NCBI GenBank assembly: GCA_017610405.1
Contig: JAFCCD010000003.1
Location: forward strand, 1-36,168
Reading direction: 5' to 3'
Source of the DNA: Nanobdellota archaeon
GTDB lineage: Archaea; Nanobdellota; Nanobdellia; Pacearchaeales; GW2011-AR1
DNA: 36,168 bases
The notes beneath the pieces are model-generated. The model did not search any database. It was not told where the DNA came from and saw only the letters and a list, made by a program, of their open reading frames with translations. Position numbers and translations under genes: made by a program. This document shows positions 7,738-17,310 of this stretch, in pieces. The stretch's first letter is position 1, and each line of letters starts with the position of its first letter.

Positions 7738-9444
7738 ATGACAGAAGTATTTATACAAATCAGTTTTATGATTCTTATTGTTCTCGTGGTCTCATTCATA
7801 ATGAGATTACTAAAACAGCCCCTAATTGTCGGCTATATTATTTCAGGAGTTATTGTTGGCCCTTATTTTTTAGGTATTTTACCCGGAATTGATGCAATCC
7901 ATACGTTCTCAGAAATTGGAATAGCTCTTTTACTTTTTATCGTTGGTCTTCATTTAACTCCTAAAGTAATAAAAGAAGTAGGTAAAATTTCTCTTATTAC
8001 AGGGCTAGGACAAATATTCTTCACAGCAATAATTGGTTATTTAATAGCTAATTTATTAGGATTTAATGTTATAACTTCGATTTATATTGCATGCGCACTT
8101 ACATTCTCATCTACAATTATCATACTTAAGCTTCTTTCTGATAAGGGAGATTTAGATAACCTCTATGGAAAAATTTCAATTGGTTTTTTATTAGTCCAGG
8201 ATTTTGTTGCTATACTAGCTCTTATTATTATTTCTTCTCTTTCAACAGGACAAAACTTTCTCAGTTCAGTTGGTTTTACGCTCTTAAAAGGGGCTGGATT
8301 ACTTTTTATTTTAATTCTAATAAGCATTTTTTGCCTTCCTAAATTTCAGAGATTCTTTGCAAAATCTCAAGAATTTTTATTTGTATTTTCTATGGCCTGG
8401 GGACTTGGAATAGCTTCACTATTTTATTTTATAGGATTATCTATTGAAATTGGAGCTCTTATTGCAGGTGTTTTATTATCCATATCACCATATCATCTTG
8501 AAATGAGTTCAAAACTCAAACCTTTAAGAGATTTCTTTATAATTTCATTCTTCTTACTTTTAGGAGCACAGATAGCAATAATTAATATTGGATCAATGAT
8601 TGTTCCTGCCCTTATATTATCCTTACTAATCATTATAGGAAACCCTTTAATCATAATGATTTTAATGGGAATGGAGGGTTTCACTAAAAAAACAGGTTTT
8701 CTTGCAGGACTTACTATTGCACAAATAGGAGAATTCTCTTTAATTGTTGTTGCGCTTGGTGCAAAAGTAGGACATATATCAAATGAAATTCTTTCATTAA
8801 TAACATTAGTAAGCGTTATCACAATCGGGGTTTGCACTTATCTTGTACTTTATTCAAATAAAATATATCATTTATTGGAAAAATACCTTTCAATATTTGA
8901 AAGAAAAAAGATTAGTGAAAAGAGAAAAATAGATAAAAATATAGAAGCTGTTTTATTTGGTTATAATAGAATAGGATTTGGAATTCTTAGTTCATTGAAA
9001 AAGATAAAAAAGAAGTATCTTGTTGTAGATTTTAATCCTGATGTGATTGCTGATTTAAAAAAATTAGGAATCCCAAGTGTGTATGGGGATATTGATGACG
9101 ATCGTCTTTTAAGAGAACTGCCATTAAAAAAATTAAAACTCGCAATATCAACAATTCCTGATTTTGATACTAACGAACTTCTTATTGAAACAATAAAAGC
9201 AGAAAATCCAAAAGCAATAGTTATTGTAAGAGCACATACAATAAATGATTCTATGGAGTTATATAAAAAAGGAGCTGATTATGTTTTAACTCCTCATTTT
9301 CTGGGGGGAGAATATTTAGCAAAGATGTTAAAAGAAATAAAAACAGACGGAGAAGGATATAAAAAAGAACGTGAAAAGCACATAAAAATGCTTACTCAGA
9401 GATTTGATAAAGGTCAAGAACATCCAGAAGTCAAAAAGAACTAA
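7738..9444 (+). CDS. Kef-type cation:proton antiporter (CPA2) with C-terminal TrkA-N domain
   Basis: Multi-TM Na/H exchanger region plus VLFGYNRIGFGILSSLKKIKKKYLVVDFNPDVI Rossmann domain. Confidence 0.9.
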   Translation: MTEVFIQISFMILIVLVVSFIMRLLKQPLIVGYIISGVIVGPYFLGILPGIDAIHTFSEIGIALLLFIVGLHLTPKVIKEVGKISLITGLGQIFFTAIIGYLIANLLGFNVITSIYIACALTFSSTIIILKLLSDKGDLDNLYGKISIGFLLVQDFVAILALIIISSLSTGQNFLSSVGFTLLKGAGLLFILILISIFCLPKFQRFFAKSQEFLFVFSMAWGLGIASLFYFIGLSIEIGALIAGVLLSISPYHLEMSSKLKPLRDFFIISFFLLLGAQIAIINIGSMIVPALILSLLIIIGNPLIIMILMGMEGFTKKTGFLAGLTIAQIGEFSLIVVALGAKVGHISNEILSLITLVSVITIGVCTYLVLYSNKIYHLLEKYLSIFERKKISEKRKIDKNIEAVLFGYNRIGFGILSSLKKIKKKYLVVDFNPDVIADLKKLGIPSVYGDIDDDRLLRELPLKKLKLAISTIPDFDTNELLIETIKAENPKAIVIVRAHTINDSMELYKKGADYVLTPHFLGGEYLAKMLKEIKTDGEGYKKEREKHIKMLTQRFDKGQEHPEVKKN

Positions 9445-9447
9445 AAT

Positions 9448-10131
9448 TTATTTCTCTTCAGTTTCTTTAGGAGTTTCAATTTCTGCAATTTCAAATATAT
9501 TAAATATAAATTCAAAGAATCTTAAAATAATTTCAAGGAGAATTATAAACAATAGATATGCTATTATTCCTTCAAAGAAAGAGGATATCTCGCTGAATCT
9601 CGATGATACTCTACCCATAATATTAGTGAAAAGAGTTGGATTTAAAACAGAAACTGCTAAAAAAGAAAATGGGAGAATTTTTGCAAGTTCTTTTGCAAGG
9701 TTTTCACCATATTTTGGAATATAAGAACACATTCTAATAGCTGCAATTGCAACTGCAGATATAAAGAGAATATGGTTTACTGTATTCGTTGCTACAGCTT
9801 CTTCTACAAATAAAATCAGGAAAAAAGTAAATATAGCATACCAAAAGAAAATTATGAAAGGTATTAGAAGGATATATTCTATTAGATAAAATCCAGCTGC
9901 AATTACTTTTGTCCAAAAAGGATTAGCCGCCTTATTATATTTATTAAGATTAAACTTAAAAATATTTTTCGTTCCTATAAATTTATAAAATTTCCAAATA
10001 AAAATAGAATAAATAACTATCATTAAAACAAGTAAAAAAAGACTAAGAAAATTCTGAAGTAAAGGTGGGAGTGCGGATATAAAATTTCCATATTCCTGAA
10101 CAAATTTAGAAAAAAAATCACCTATACTCAT
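9448..10131 (-). CDS. Conserved-type multi-TM membrane protein, unknown function
   Basis: 227 aa with several hydrophobic helices, tail-to-tail with the antiporter. Confidence 0.65.
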   Translation of the reverse strand: MSIGDFFSKFVQEYGNFISALPPLLQNFLSLFLLVLMIVIYSIFIWKFYKFIGTKNIFKFNLNKYNKAANPFWTKVIAAGFYLIEYILLIPFIIFFWYAIFTFFLILFVEEAVATNTVNHILFISAVAIAAIRMCSYIPKYGENLAKELAKILPFSFLAVSVLNPTLFTNIMGRVSSRFSEISSFFEGIIAYLLFIILLEIILRFFEFIFNIFEIAEIETPKETEEK

Positions 10132-10171
10132 AAGTAAATTTAGCTTTCGTTATTTTTAAATCTTTCAATAA

Positions 10172-10180
10172 ATTTAAATA
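10172..10180 (+). promoter_or_regulatory. Archaeal TATA-box-like element upstream of serS
   Basis: atttaaata about 22-30 nt before ATG at 10202, with no clear Shine-Dalgarno; consistent with a leaderless transcript. Confidence 0.5.
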
Positions 10181-10201
10181 TAATCCTTCTTTGATCCAAA
10201 T

Positions 10202-11479
10202 ATGATTGATATAAAATTGGTGAGAGAAAATCCTAAATTAGTCAAAGATAATCTAAAAAAGAAATTTCAGGATGAAAAACTTCCCCTAGTAGATAAAGTT
10301 AGAAAACTCGACGAAGAATGGAGAAAACTGAAATACACAGGAGACTCTTTAAGATCAAAACGTAATAATATTTCTCAAGAAATAAATCAAGCGAAAAAAC
10401 AAAAGAAAGATTCAAAAGCCTTGATAAAGAAAGCTAAAGAAATTCCAAAAAAATTAAAGAAACTTGAAGAAAAAGGGAAAAAATTAGAAGTGGAAATTAA
10501 GGAGATAATGTTAAAGATTCCAAATATAATTCATAAATCTGTTCCTATAGGAAAAGATAGTAAATCTAATGTTGAAATAAAAAAAGTAGGAAAACCAAAA
10601 AAACCAAAATACAAAATTTTCAATCATGCAGAGCTAGCTGAAAAGTTAGGAGGGGCTGATTTTGATTCTGCAAGGAAAATGTCTGGAAAAGGATTTTATT
10701 TCTTAAAAGGGGATCTAGCTCTTTTAAGTGCAGCTATAATTAATTTTTCTAGAGATTATATGGTTAAAAAAGGATTTGAATATGTAGAGCCTCCCTTAAT
10801 GATTAGAAAAAAAGTTGTTCAGGGGGTAATGAGTTTTGGAGAAATTGAAGCAATGATGTATAAAGTTGATGGGGAAGACCTATATCCTATTGCAACTTCT
10901 GAACATCCATTAATAGGTATGTTTATGGATAAAAAAATTAGAAAAAAAGATTTACCTATTAAAATTACAGGTTATTCTTCCTGCTTTAGAAAAGAAGTAG
11001 GTGCACATGGTATAGAAGAAAAAGGATTTTTTAGAGTCCATCAATTTAATAAACAAGAAATGGTAGTTGTTTGTGAACCTTCTGAATCTTACAAATGGTA
11101 TGATAAAATGTTACAATATGCCCTTGATATATATAAAGCATTAAATATTCCTGTAAGAGTTTTAGAGATGGCATCAGGAGATTTAGCAGATTTAAAGGCA
11201 AAATCTTGTGATATAGAAGCATGGAGTCCTAAACAAGAAAAGTATTATGAAGTTGGTTCTTTAACAAATATGGAAGAAGCCCAAGCAAGAAGATTAGATA
11301 TTAAAATACAAGGAGGAGATAAATCCTATTTTGCCCATACATTAAATAATACTGTCATTGCAACACCAAGAGCATTAATAGCCATTATGGAAAACAACCA
11401 ACAAAAAGAAGGCTCAATTAAAATTCCAAAAGCACTTCAAAAATATATGAATAATCAGAAAATAATCAAGAAGAACTGA
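10202..11479 (+). CDS. serS: Seryl-tRNA synthetase
   Basis: MIDIKLVRENPKLVKDNLKKKF... N-terminal coiled coil; GFFRVHQFNKQEMVVVCEP and E-A-R class II motifs. Confidence 0.95.
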   Translation: MIDIKLVRENPKLVKDNLKKKFQDEKLPLVDKVRKLDEEWRKLKYTGDSLRSKRNNISQEINQAKKQKKDSKALIKKAKEIPKKLKKLEEKGKKLEVEIKEIMLKIPNIIHKSVPIGKDSKSNVEIKKVGKPKKPKYKIFNHAELAEKLGGADFDSARKMSGKGFYFLKGDLALLSAAIINFSRDYMVKKGFEYVEPPLMIRKKVVQGVMSFGEIEAMMYKVDGEDLYPIATSEHPLIGMFMDKKIRKKDLPIKITGYSSCFRKEVGAHGIEEKGFFRVHQFNKQEMVVVCEPSESYKWYDKMLQYALDIYKALNIPVRVLEMASGDLADLKAKSCDIEAWSPKQEKYYEVGSLTNMEEAQARRLDIKIQGGDKSYFAHTLNNTVIATPRALIAIMENNQQKEGSIKIPKALQKYMNNQKIIKKN

Positions 11480-11525
11480 GGATATAATTCTTTACATATA
11501 TCTTTTTAAATTATAATCTTTAATT

Positions 11526-12428
11526 TTGAAAATGGTAAAACCACTAAAAAATGCTTGGGGCTTTTTCGGAGAATTATGGAGATTAAAAAAATACGTTCCA
11601 GAAATAAAATCATGTCTTCAATATTTTAAACAAGACAAAAACACAGGAAAAATTCTGGAAAACATGATTAATATTGCAAAAAATAATCCAAGATTGGATA
11701 ATTTGTTAAAAATTAGTAAAACACATGAAATGCTCTTTAAAGTTGAAAAAAGAGCAGAAGAAAAAAACTGGAACTATGCATGTCAAGAAGCTTTAAAGGA
11801 AATGGAAGTAGATTATACATTAAAAGGTATAGAAAATATTCCTGTGAATGGAGGAACACTATATGTTTGTAATCATCCTTATGGTATTTTAGATGGCGCT
11901 ATATTATTTGGTGGCCTTGGTTATGTTCTTAATAAAAAAGAAAGAAAATTAAAAGTAATTGTAAAAGACCATTTTGAATTTATTAAAGAAATTGAAAAAG
12001 AAGTTTATTTTGTGCCTTCAAAAGGGGAAAAAACAAATTTAAGTTCTATTAGAAGTTATTTAAAATATCTTGATGATGGTGGAGATCTAGCAATATATCC
12101 TTCTGGAAGAATATCAAATGCAGGACTTAAAGAATATCCTTGGAAAAATGGTTTAAAGAACCTTATTACACATTCTTCTAATATAGTTCCAATGTGGTTT
12201 TCAGGACCTAACCATGCAAAAGCATATAATTTCTTTTCAAAATTTAAAAAAACAGAAAAACTAAGAAATATTTTCTCATTAAAAGAATTATGGAACAAAG
12301 AGGGAAAAAGGGTTATACTAAATATTGGAAAACCAATCAAATCTAGCGAATTAAAAGAAAGAAAAGATATTAAAGAAAAAGGCGAATATCTAAGAAAAAT
12401 CGCAGAAACACTAAAAGTTGCTGTTTAA
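11526..12428 (+). CDS. PlsC-like glycerolipid acyltransferase
   Basis: GIENIPVNGGTLYVCNHPYGILDGAILFG and AIYPSGRIS motifs. Confidence 0.8.
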   Translation: MKMVKPLKNAWGFFGELWRLKKYVPEIKSCLQYFKQDKNTGKILENMINIAKNNPRLDNLLKISKTHEMLFKVEKRAEEKNWNYACQEALKEMEVDYTLKGIENIPVNGGTLYVCNHPYGILDGAILFGGLGYVLNKKERKLKVIVKDHFEFIKEIEKEVYFVPSKGEKTNLSSIRSYLKYLDDGGDLAIYPSGRISNAGLKEYPWKNGLKNLITHSSNIVPMWFSGPNHAKAYNFFSKFKKTEKLRNIFSLKELWNKEGKRVILNIGKPIKSSELKERKDIKEKGEYLRKIAETLKVAV

Positions 12429-12470
12429 TATATTTATTAAATTAAGAGAACTATTTTTATTTCTATATCT

Positions 12471-13358
12471 TTAATCCCATGAGTAATTTATACTTCCTGT
12501 AATTGAAGGAATTACTCCAAAGGGGGTCTTATTAAGTTTGCTTTCAAGATTTAAGATTCCTATTTTTTCTTGAAGAATAATACTCAGTTTATCATTCTTT
12601 TGTTGATTTTTACAATTCTTCAAAACATAATTAATTCTGAGTTTGCCAGGAAAACCAATTCTGTCAAGTGCATAATCAAGATTTGCAGAAGTAATCATCA
12701 CATTATCTCTAAACTGCTGTGCAACATTAAAATCTACTCCTTTATAACTCTTTGAAATTGAGTAATTAAATTGCTTATTATTAAAATCATAAAACATATC
12801 GAGCTTTGCTACTTTTATAAAAGCTGTTTCTATTTTTCCCTTAATTAAATTATTGTTTCCGACAATAACTTCAATTGAATTCTTATTTTTACTAGCTCTA
12901 AAATTGAAAGCCGTTTTATTCTTTATAGGATCAATAAAACCCCTAACACTAAAATTACCTATTTCCCCGCCCAGCTGAATGTTTTTAATATCTCTTTCTC
13001 TTGTTAACTCTCCGCCAACATACCATTTAACATCTTTCTTTTCATCTTCTCCAAAATTAGAAGTTTTTGTATAGAGAAGTTTAATATCTTGGGGGTTATA
13101 TAACTGATGAGATTGAATACGATTATGATTCTGCTTTATATTGTCTTGCATAGAAATTTCTTTCTTTATTTTGGCATTAAAATTGCTAAAATTTTTTCCC
13201 AGGCTTTCCAATTGCTCTTTTGTCAGCTTTTTAACTTGCTTTGCTTTAACAGTTGGTTCTAATATCTTATGGGATTCTTGGGCATAACCATTCCTAGCGA
13301 ATAAAGACATAAGAACAGCTAGAGAAAGTGTTCCAATAACTTTTTTTATATCATCCAT
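12471..13358 (-). CDS. Exported beta-strand-rich protein, unknown function
   Basis: Start reassigned to MDDIKKVIGTLSLAVLMSLFARNGYA|QES (signal peptide) preceded by GGTGA; C-terminal two-thirds shows alternating hydrophobic/polar strands ending SINYSWD. Confidence 0.6.
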   Translation of the reverse strand: MDDIKKVIGTLSLAVLMSLFARNGYAQESHKILEPTVKAKQVKKLTKEQLESLGKNFSNFNAKIKKEISMQDNIKQNHNRIQSHQLYNPQDIKLLYTKTSNFGEDEKKDVKWYVGGELTRERDIKNIQLGGEIGNFSVRGFIDPIKNKTAFNFRASKNKNSIEVIVGNNNLIKGKIETAFIKVAKLDMFYDFNNKQFNYSISKSYKGVDFNVAQQFRDNVMITSANLDYALDRIGFPGKLRINYVLKNCKNQQKNDKLSIILQEKIGILNLESKLNKTPFGVIPSITGSINYSWD

Positions 13359-13486
13359 CTCATTCACCTTTAGTATAATTAATACAACTATGTTCAATAA
13401 CTATTTAAATATTTTTCTAAAAAATAAGAAAAACTTCAAATAATAAGATTTAAAAATTAATCCTAACATAATATTTTGTTTTAAAA

Positions 13487-13558
13487 GCCTCAATGGTCTA
13501 ATGGCTATGACGCTAGCCTGTCGCGCTGGAGACCCGGGTTCGATTCCCGGTTGGGGCG
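13487..13558 (+). tRNA. tRNA-Asp(GTC)
   Basis: Acceptor GCCTCAA/TTGGGGC, anticodon arm CTAGC-CTGTCGC-GCTGG, T-arm CCGGG-TTCGATT-CCCGG. Confidence 0.95.
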
Positions 13559-13607
13559 TAAACCTTTTATACATTATTTTCTTTAGATTATAAAGAGGAG
13601 GTGAAAA

Positions 13608-13811
13608 ATGATAAAAATTTGGAAAAAAGCTCAGAAGAGACTTGATCATTGGGATACAGGTTTGATAAAATTCGGTTCGATGGCCCTTATCTTATTCATT
13701 ATAACTATCTGGCCTGCAGTGATGGATTTGGTGCGCTCGATTCACTGGGGATGGTTCTTAGCAGCAGTTATAGTCCTTTTCGCAAGACCATTCAAGAGGG
13801 CGTATCTGTAA
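13608..13811 (+). CDS. Small (67 aa) membrane protein
   Basis: AGGAGGTGA Shine-Dalgarno just before ATG; two hydrophobic segments. Confidence 0.7.
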   Translation: MIKIWKKAQKRLDHWDTGLIKFGSMALILFIITIWPAVMDLVRSIHWGWFLAAVIVLFARPFKRAYL

Positions 13812-13885
13812 TAACAAAATGGCAAAACCAAAATCATAAATTTAACAGGAACCCCATGTTCCTTTTCTTTCTTTTTATTTTAATT

Positions 13886-13909
13886 CCCCCTACTCTTCCA
13901 GTTGGGTGT
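13886..13909 (+). repeat. Weak tRNA-Asp 3'-end-like relic (copy a)
   Basis: CCCCCTACTCTTCCAGTTGGGTGT vs ...GATTCCCGGTTGGGGCG. Confidence 0.4.
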
Positions 13910-13911
13910 TT

Positions 13912-15288
13912 TCAATATCTTCTAGAACCACTTCTTCTTTGATTACCTCTTCCTCGACTAGGCCTTTTGTTATATCTTGAATTGCTACTTCTTCCTCTAT
14001 TGGAAGTTCTGCTGTCGCTTCTTCCCCTACTAGGTCTTCTATCCTTTGGACCGCTACTTTTTCCACTAAAACCCCTATTACTACTTCTTTGAGGAATCCT
14101 TCTGCTCCAGTTAGTACTATCTCTGCTATAACTTCTTCTAACAGGCCTTTTATTCAAAATTATTTGAACTCTTTTTATATATGGAACTTTTATAGGAGCA
14201 ATTTTTAACTCTTCATCTCGAGAAACATTGCTAAAATTTGCATAATCTCTACTACATAATAGACTAATTGCAATTCCTTCTTTTCCTGCACGTGCTGTTC
14301 TGCCAATTCTATGAATATAATCTACACTTGTTTTTGGCAAGTCGTAATTGTAAACATGACTTACTCCTGGAATATCAAGCCCTCTTGCAGCAACATCTGT
14401 GCAAACTAAAATGGTTGTTCCTCGGTTACTGTTAAATTCTTCCATAACCCTATTTCTTTGGTTTTGGCTTAATCCCCCATGAATTGGTTTTGCATATATC
14501 CCAAGATTATTCAAATTTTTAGTTATAAAATCAACATTTCTTCTAGTTCCACAAAAAACCATAACTAACTTTGCTCTTTCTTTTTTCAATAAATGAACTA
14601 ATAAAGAAAATTTTAAATTATCTTGAACATCATAATAAACTTGTTTTAGTTTTGTAGGACCTACATAAGATTCAACTGAAACTTCTTTTGCGTTTTTAGT
14701 ATATTTTTTTGCTAAATAATCTATGTCTACAGATATTGTTGCTGAAAAAAGCATTGTTTGTCTTTTTTCTGGGCATTGTTCTAAAATTTTGTGAACATCA
14801 AATTGAAAACCCATATCTAACATTCTATCTACTTCATCTAAAACAAGAAATTTAACCTGGCTTAAATCTAAAGTTCCTCTACCTAAATGATCTAATATTC
14901 TTCCAGGAGTTCCCACAACAACATCAGTATCTCCTAAATGCCTAATTTGATCTTGAATAGAAACTCCACCATAAACAGGCAAAACTTTCAAATTTTTATG
15001 TTTTGAAAATTCTGAAATTGCCATTGAAACTTGTTCAGCAAGTTCTCGCGTAGGTGTTAAAATTAAAGCTTGAACATCTTCACTTTTCTTCAAATTTTCA
15101 ATAATAGTTGAAGCAAATGCTAAAGTTTTTCCAGAACCTGTTGCAGAACCACCTATTACATCTTTGCCAGCTAACACTAATGGGATTGCTTTCTCCTGTA
15201 TTTCTAAAGGAGTTGTAATTCCCGCTTTTTCAAGCACTGTTACAAATTCTCGGCTTAGTCCGAGTTCTTTAAATGTCTTCATATTCAA
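13912..15288 (-). CDS. DEAD-box RNA helicase with R/S/G-rich C-terminal tail
   Basis: GGSATGSGKTLAFA, PTRELAEQ, VLDEVDRMLDMGF, SAT, HRIGRTARAGKEG motifs; low-complexity RGRSSNSRYNKRPSRGRGNQRR tail. Confidence 0.95.
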   Translation of the reverse strand: MNMKTFKELGLSREFVTVLEKAGITTPLEIQEKAIPLVLAGKDVIGGSATGSGKTLAFASTIIENLKKSEDVQALILTPTRELAEQVSMAISEFSKHKNLKVLPVYGGVSIQDQIRHLGDTDVVVGTPGRILDHLGRGTLDLSQVKFLVLDEVDRMLDMGFQFDVHKILEQCPEKRQTMLFSATISVDIDYLAKKYTKNAKEVSVESYVGPTKLKQVYYDVQDNLKFSLLVHLLKKERAKLVMVFCGTRRNVDFITKNLNNLGIYAKPIHGGLSQNQRNRVMEEFNSNRGTTILVCTDVAARGLDIPGVSHVYNYDLPKTSVDYIHRIGRTARAGKEGIAISLLCSRDYANFSNVSRDEELKIAPIKVPYIKRVQIILNKRPVRRSYSRDSTNWSRRIPQRSSNRGFSGKSSGPKDRRPSRGRSDSRTSNRGRSSNSRYNKRPSRGRGNQRRSGSRRY

Positions 15289-15403
15289 TTATTTATCATA
15301 CAATCAAGAAATATTCTTGAGCAAGTCTTTATGAGCAAGCTCCAAGACTTTAACAATATAATCATATTAAATGAAATTAGGGGTTTATAAGAGTATTAGT
15401 CTA

Positions 15404-15658
15404 ATGGATAATATGGAAAAGCCATGGTATGTTTATATTCTTGAATGTGCAGATGGTTCTTTTTACACTGGTGTAACAAATAATATTGATGCTAGAATGA
15501 AAGCACATGCCGAAGGGAAAGGAAGTAAATATGTCTACAAAAAAGGTTTTAAGAAACTTCTTCGAGCAAAACCTTGTAAAAGTAAATCTAATGCATGCAA
15601 ATATGAATATGCAATTAAAAGACTGCCTAAAAATGAAAAATTAGATTGGTTTAATTGA
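15404..15658 (+). CDS. GIY-YIG nuclease-superfamily protein (UPF0213/YhbQ-like)
   Basis: PWYVYILECADGSFYTGVTNNIDARMKAHAEGKGSKY; start could be 15371, 15404 or 15413. Confidence 0.85.
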   Translation: MDNMEKPWYVYILECADGSFYTGVTNNIDARMKAHAEGKGSKYVYKKGFKKLLRAKPCKSKSNACKYEYAIKRLPKNEKLDWFN

Positions 15659-15676
15659 TTCTGCCCAGTTGGGGTG
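15654..15676 (+). repeat. Weak tRNA-Asp 3'-end-like relic (copy b), overlapping the GIY-YIG stop
   Basis: TTGATTCTGCCCAGTTGGGGTG vs TTCGATTCCCGGTTGGGGCG. Confidence 0.45.
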
Positions 15677-15730
15677 ATTTAGAAAATTTTATACAATAAT
15701 ATTTAAGTATCTTAAAGAATTAAGGGCTTT

Positions 15731-15928
15731 ATGACAAAAAATCTTCAAGATAAGGTTCAATGGTTAAACAGAGAAATTGTGCCTGTCTTAGAAATTCCAA
15801 AACAAGAAGATATTTCTTGTATGACTTTTGAAGAAAAAGTTTTCTATAAAATAATGAGAATAAGAAGCGCTATAAGAAATACTCTGCCCTCTTTTTATAA
15901 ATCTCTAAACAGATATTATAATTTCTAG
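15731..15928 (+). CDS. Hypothetical protein, 65 aa
   Basis: ATG ORF between relics b and c, charged, no recognised domain. Confidence 0.45.
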   Translation: MTKNLQDKVQWLNREIVPVLEIPKQEDISCMTFEEKVFYKIMRIRSAIRNTLPSFYKSLNRYYNF

Positions 15929-15936
15929 TGTTTAAT

Positions 15937-15965
15937 CCCCTTACTCTCCTGGTTAGAGTGTTTAT
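15937..15965 (+). repeat. tRNA 3'-end-like relic (copy c)
   Basis: CCCCTTACTCTCCTGGTTAGAGTGTTTATG. Confidence 0.4.
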
Positions 15966-16008
15966 GATTTTCAATAACCCTTTTAAATCCTAAAGTATTC
16001 TTAAGTAT

Positions 16009-16227
16009 ATGTTTTTTAGCTATAGAAATCTTCAAGAATTAGGTGCAAGAGATGCAATGAATAAAAAAATACCTGATTTCCATCTCCAGGATATTTTTCT
16101 GTATATGAAGAGATATAATTTTGAAAAAAAATATGGTTTGTTAGAAAAAAGAATTAAATTAGATATTAAAGAAAAAAAAGAGAATATGGAAAGATTAATG
16201 GAAAATTTCAAAAATCCTTTTAGATAG
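16009..16227 (+). CDS. Hypothetical protein, 72 aa
   Basis: ATG ORF between relics c and d. Confidence 0.4.
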   Translation: MFFSYRNLQELGARDAMNKKIPDFHLQDIFLYMKRYNFEKKYGLLEKRIKLDIKEKKENMERLMENFKNPFR

Positions 16228-16250
16228 TAAATACTTTAAACTCCTAAACT

Positions 16251-16282
16251 CCCTCCACTTTCCCGGTTGGGGCGTAACCTTT
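16251..16282 (+). repeat. tRNA-Asp 3'-end copy (copy d)
   Basis: 16260-16277 ttcccggttggggcgtaa is an 18/18 match to 13544-13561, including 3 nt beyond the tRNA end; followed by cctttA vs acctttT. Confidence 0.85.
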
Positions 16283-16308
16283 AAATCCATTCAATTTATA
16301 TCTTATTA

Positions 16309-17310
16309 ATGGAAAAAGGTTTTGATTCTTCGTTATATTTTAAAGCCCAAACTGCAAAGATTTTAAAGCGAGTGAAGAAGTTTAAGAGGCTTTATCTTGA
16401 ATTTGGAGGAAAACTAATCTATGATGGTCATGCTTCACGAGTTCTTCCTGGCTATAAAAAAACAACAAAGGTAGAGCTTCTAAAAAAATTAAGAAATCCG
16501 GAAATAATTTATTGTATCAATGCAAAAGACTTACAATCAAAAAAAGTCTTGGGTTTAAAAGAAAGATCCTACCAAAAACAATCATTAAAAGATTTAAGAG
16601 ATATTAATAAATTTGGTCTTAAAAATCATATAATTGTAATAACGAGATTTAATGGCGAAGAAAAAGCAAAGAAATTCTCAAAGAAATTAGAAACAATAGG
16701 GAAGGATGTTTATCTCCATAAAGAGATTGAGGGTTATGGCAAAAGTATAACTAAAACATTAAATGGGTACAAAAAACAACCATATATACCAATAAAAAGC
16801 AATTTGATAATTATATCAGGTCCTGCAGGGGGCTCAGGAAAAATGGCTGTTGCTTTAAGTCAAATCTATCATGAAAAAAAGAAGAAAATTAAATCAGGTT
16901 TTGCGAAATTTGAAACATTTCCTTTCTGGAATCTTTCTCTAAACCACCCAATCAACCTTGCATATGAAGCAGCAACAGCAGATTTACAAGACATAACTAT
17001 GATTGATCCTTTTCACAAAAAAGCCCATAATAAAAAAGCAGTGAATTATAACAGGGATATAAAAAACTTCTTGATTCTCCAGGAAATAAGCAAAAAAATA
17101 ACAAAGAAAAAATTCCCTTTTGGATATAAATCCCCTACAGATATGGGGGTAAATCTAGCAAAAAAAGGAGTCATTGATGATAAAATCTGTCGGGATGCAG
17201 CAATAAAAGAAATCAAAAGACGTTATAAAGCCTATAAAAAAGAATTTGAAAAAGGTAGAGAATCCAAACTTACAATCAAAAGAATGGAAGAAATCATGAA
17301 AAAGATTTAA
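16309..17310 (+). CDS. DUF1846 family protein, apparently lacking the C-terminal domain
   Basis: EKGFDSSLYFKAQ...LYLEFGGKLIYDGHASRVLPGYK, GPAGGSGKMAVALSQIYHEKK, FAKFETFPFWNLSLNHPINLAYEAATADL, DMGVN; 333 aa. Confidence 0.85.
   Translation: MEKGFDSSLYFKAQTAKILKRVKKFKRLYLEFGGKLIYDGHASRVLPGYKKTTKVELLKKLRNPEIIYCINAKDLQSKKVLGLKERSYQKQSLKDLRDINKFGLKNHIIVITRFNGEEKAKKFSKKLETIGKDVYLHKEIEGYGKSITKTLNGYKKQPYIPIKSNLIIISGPAGGSGKMAVALSQIYHEKKKKIKSGFAKFETFPFWNLSLNHPINLAYEAATADLQDITMIDPFHKKAHNKKAVNYNRDIKNFLILQEISKKITKKKFPFGYKSPTDMGVNLAKKGVIDDKICRDAAIKEIKRRYKAYKKEFEKGRESKLTIKRMEEIMKKI

Noticed and set aside
13401-13649. 82-aa minus-strand ORF
   Set aside because: Covers tRNA-Asp antisense (RFTPQPGIEPGSPARQASVIAIRP is a typical tRNA-derived false translation).
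15371-15403. tRNA D-arm-like string attagtctaatggata suggesting a tRNA 5' half split by the GIY-YIG gene
   Set aside because: The flanking sequence does not pair with the 3' relic at 15654 and no anticodon arm is present.
15404-15658. GIY-YIG ORF as the homing endonuclease/integrase driving the cassette insertions
   Set aside because: Sequence looks like the short UPF0213/YhbQ-type stand-alone domain, which is a common housekeeping-like family; no evidence for target-site mobility.
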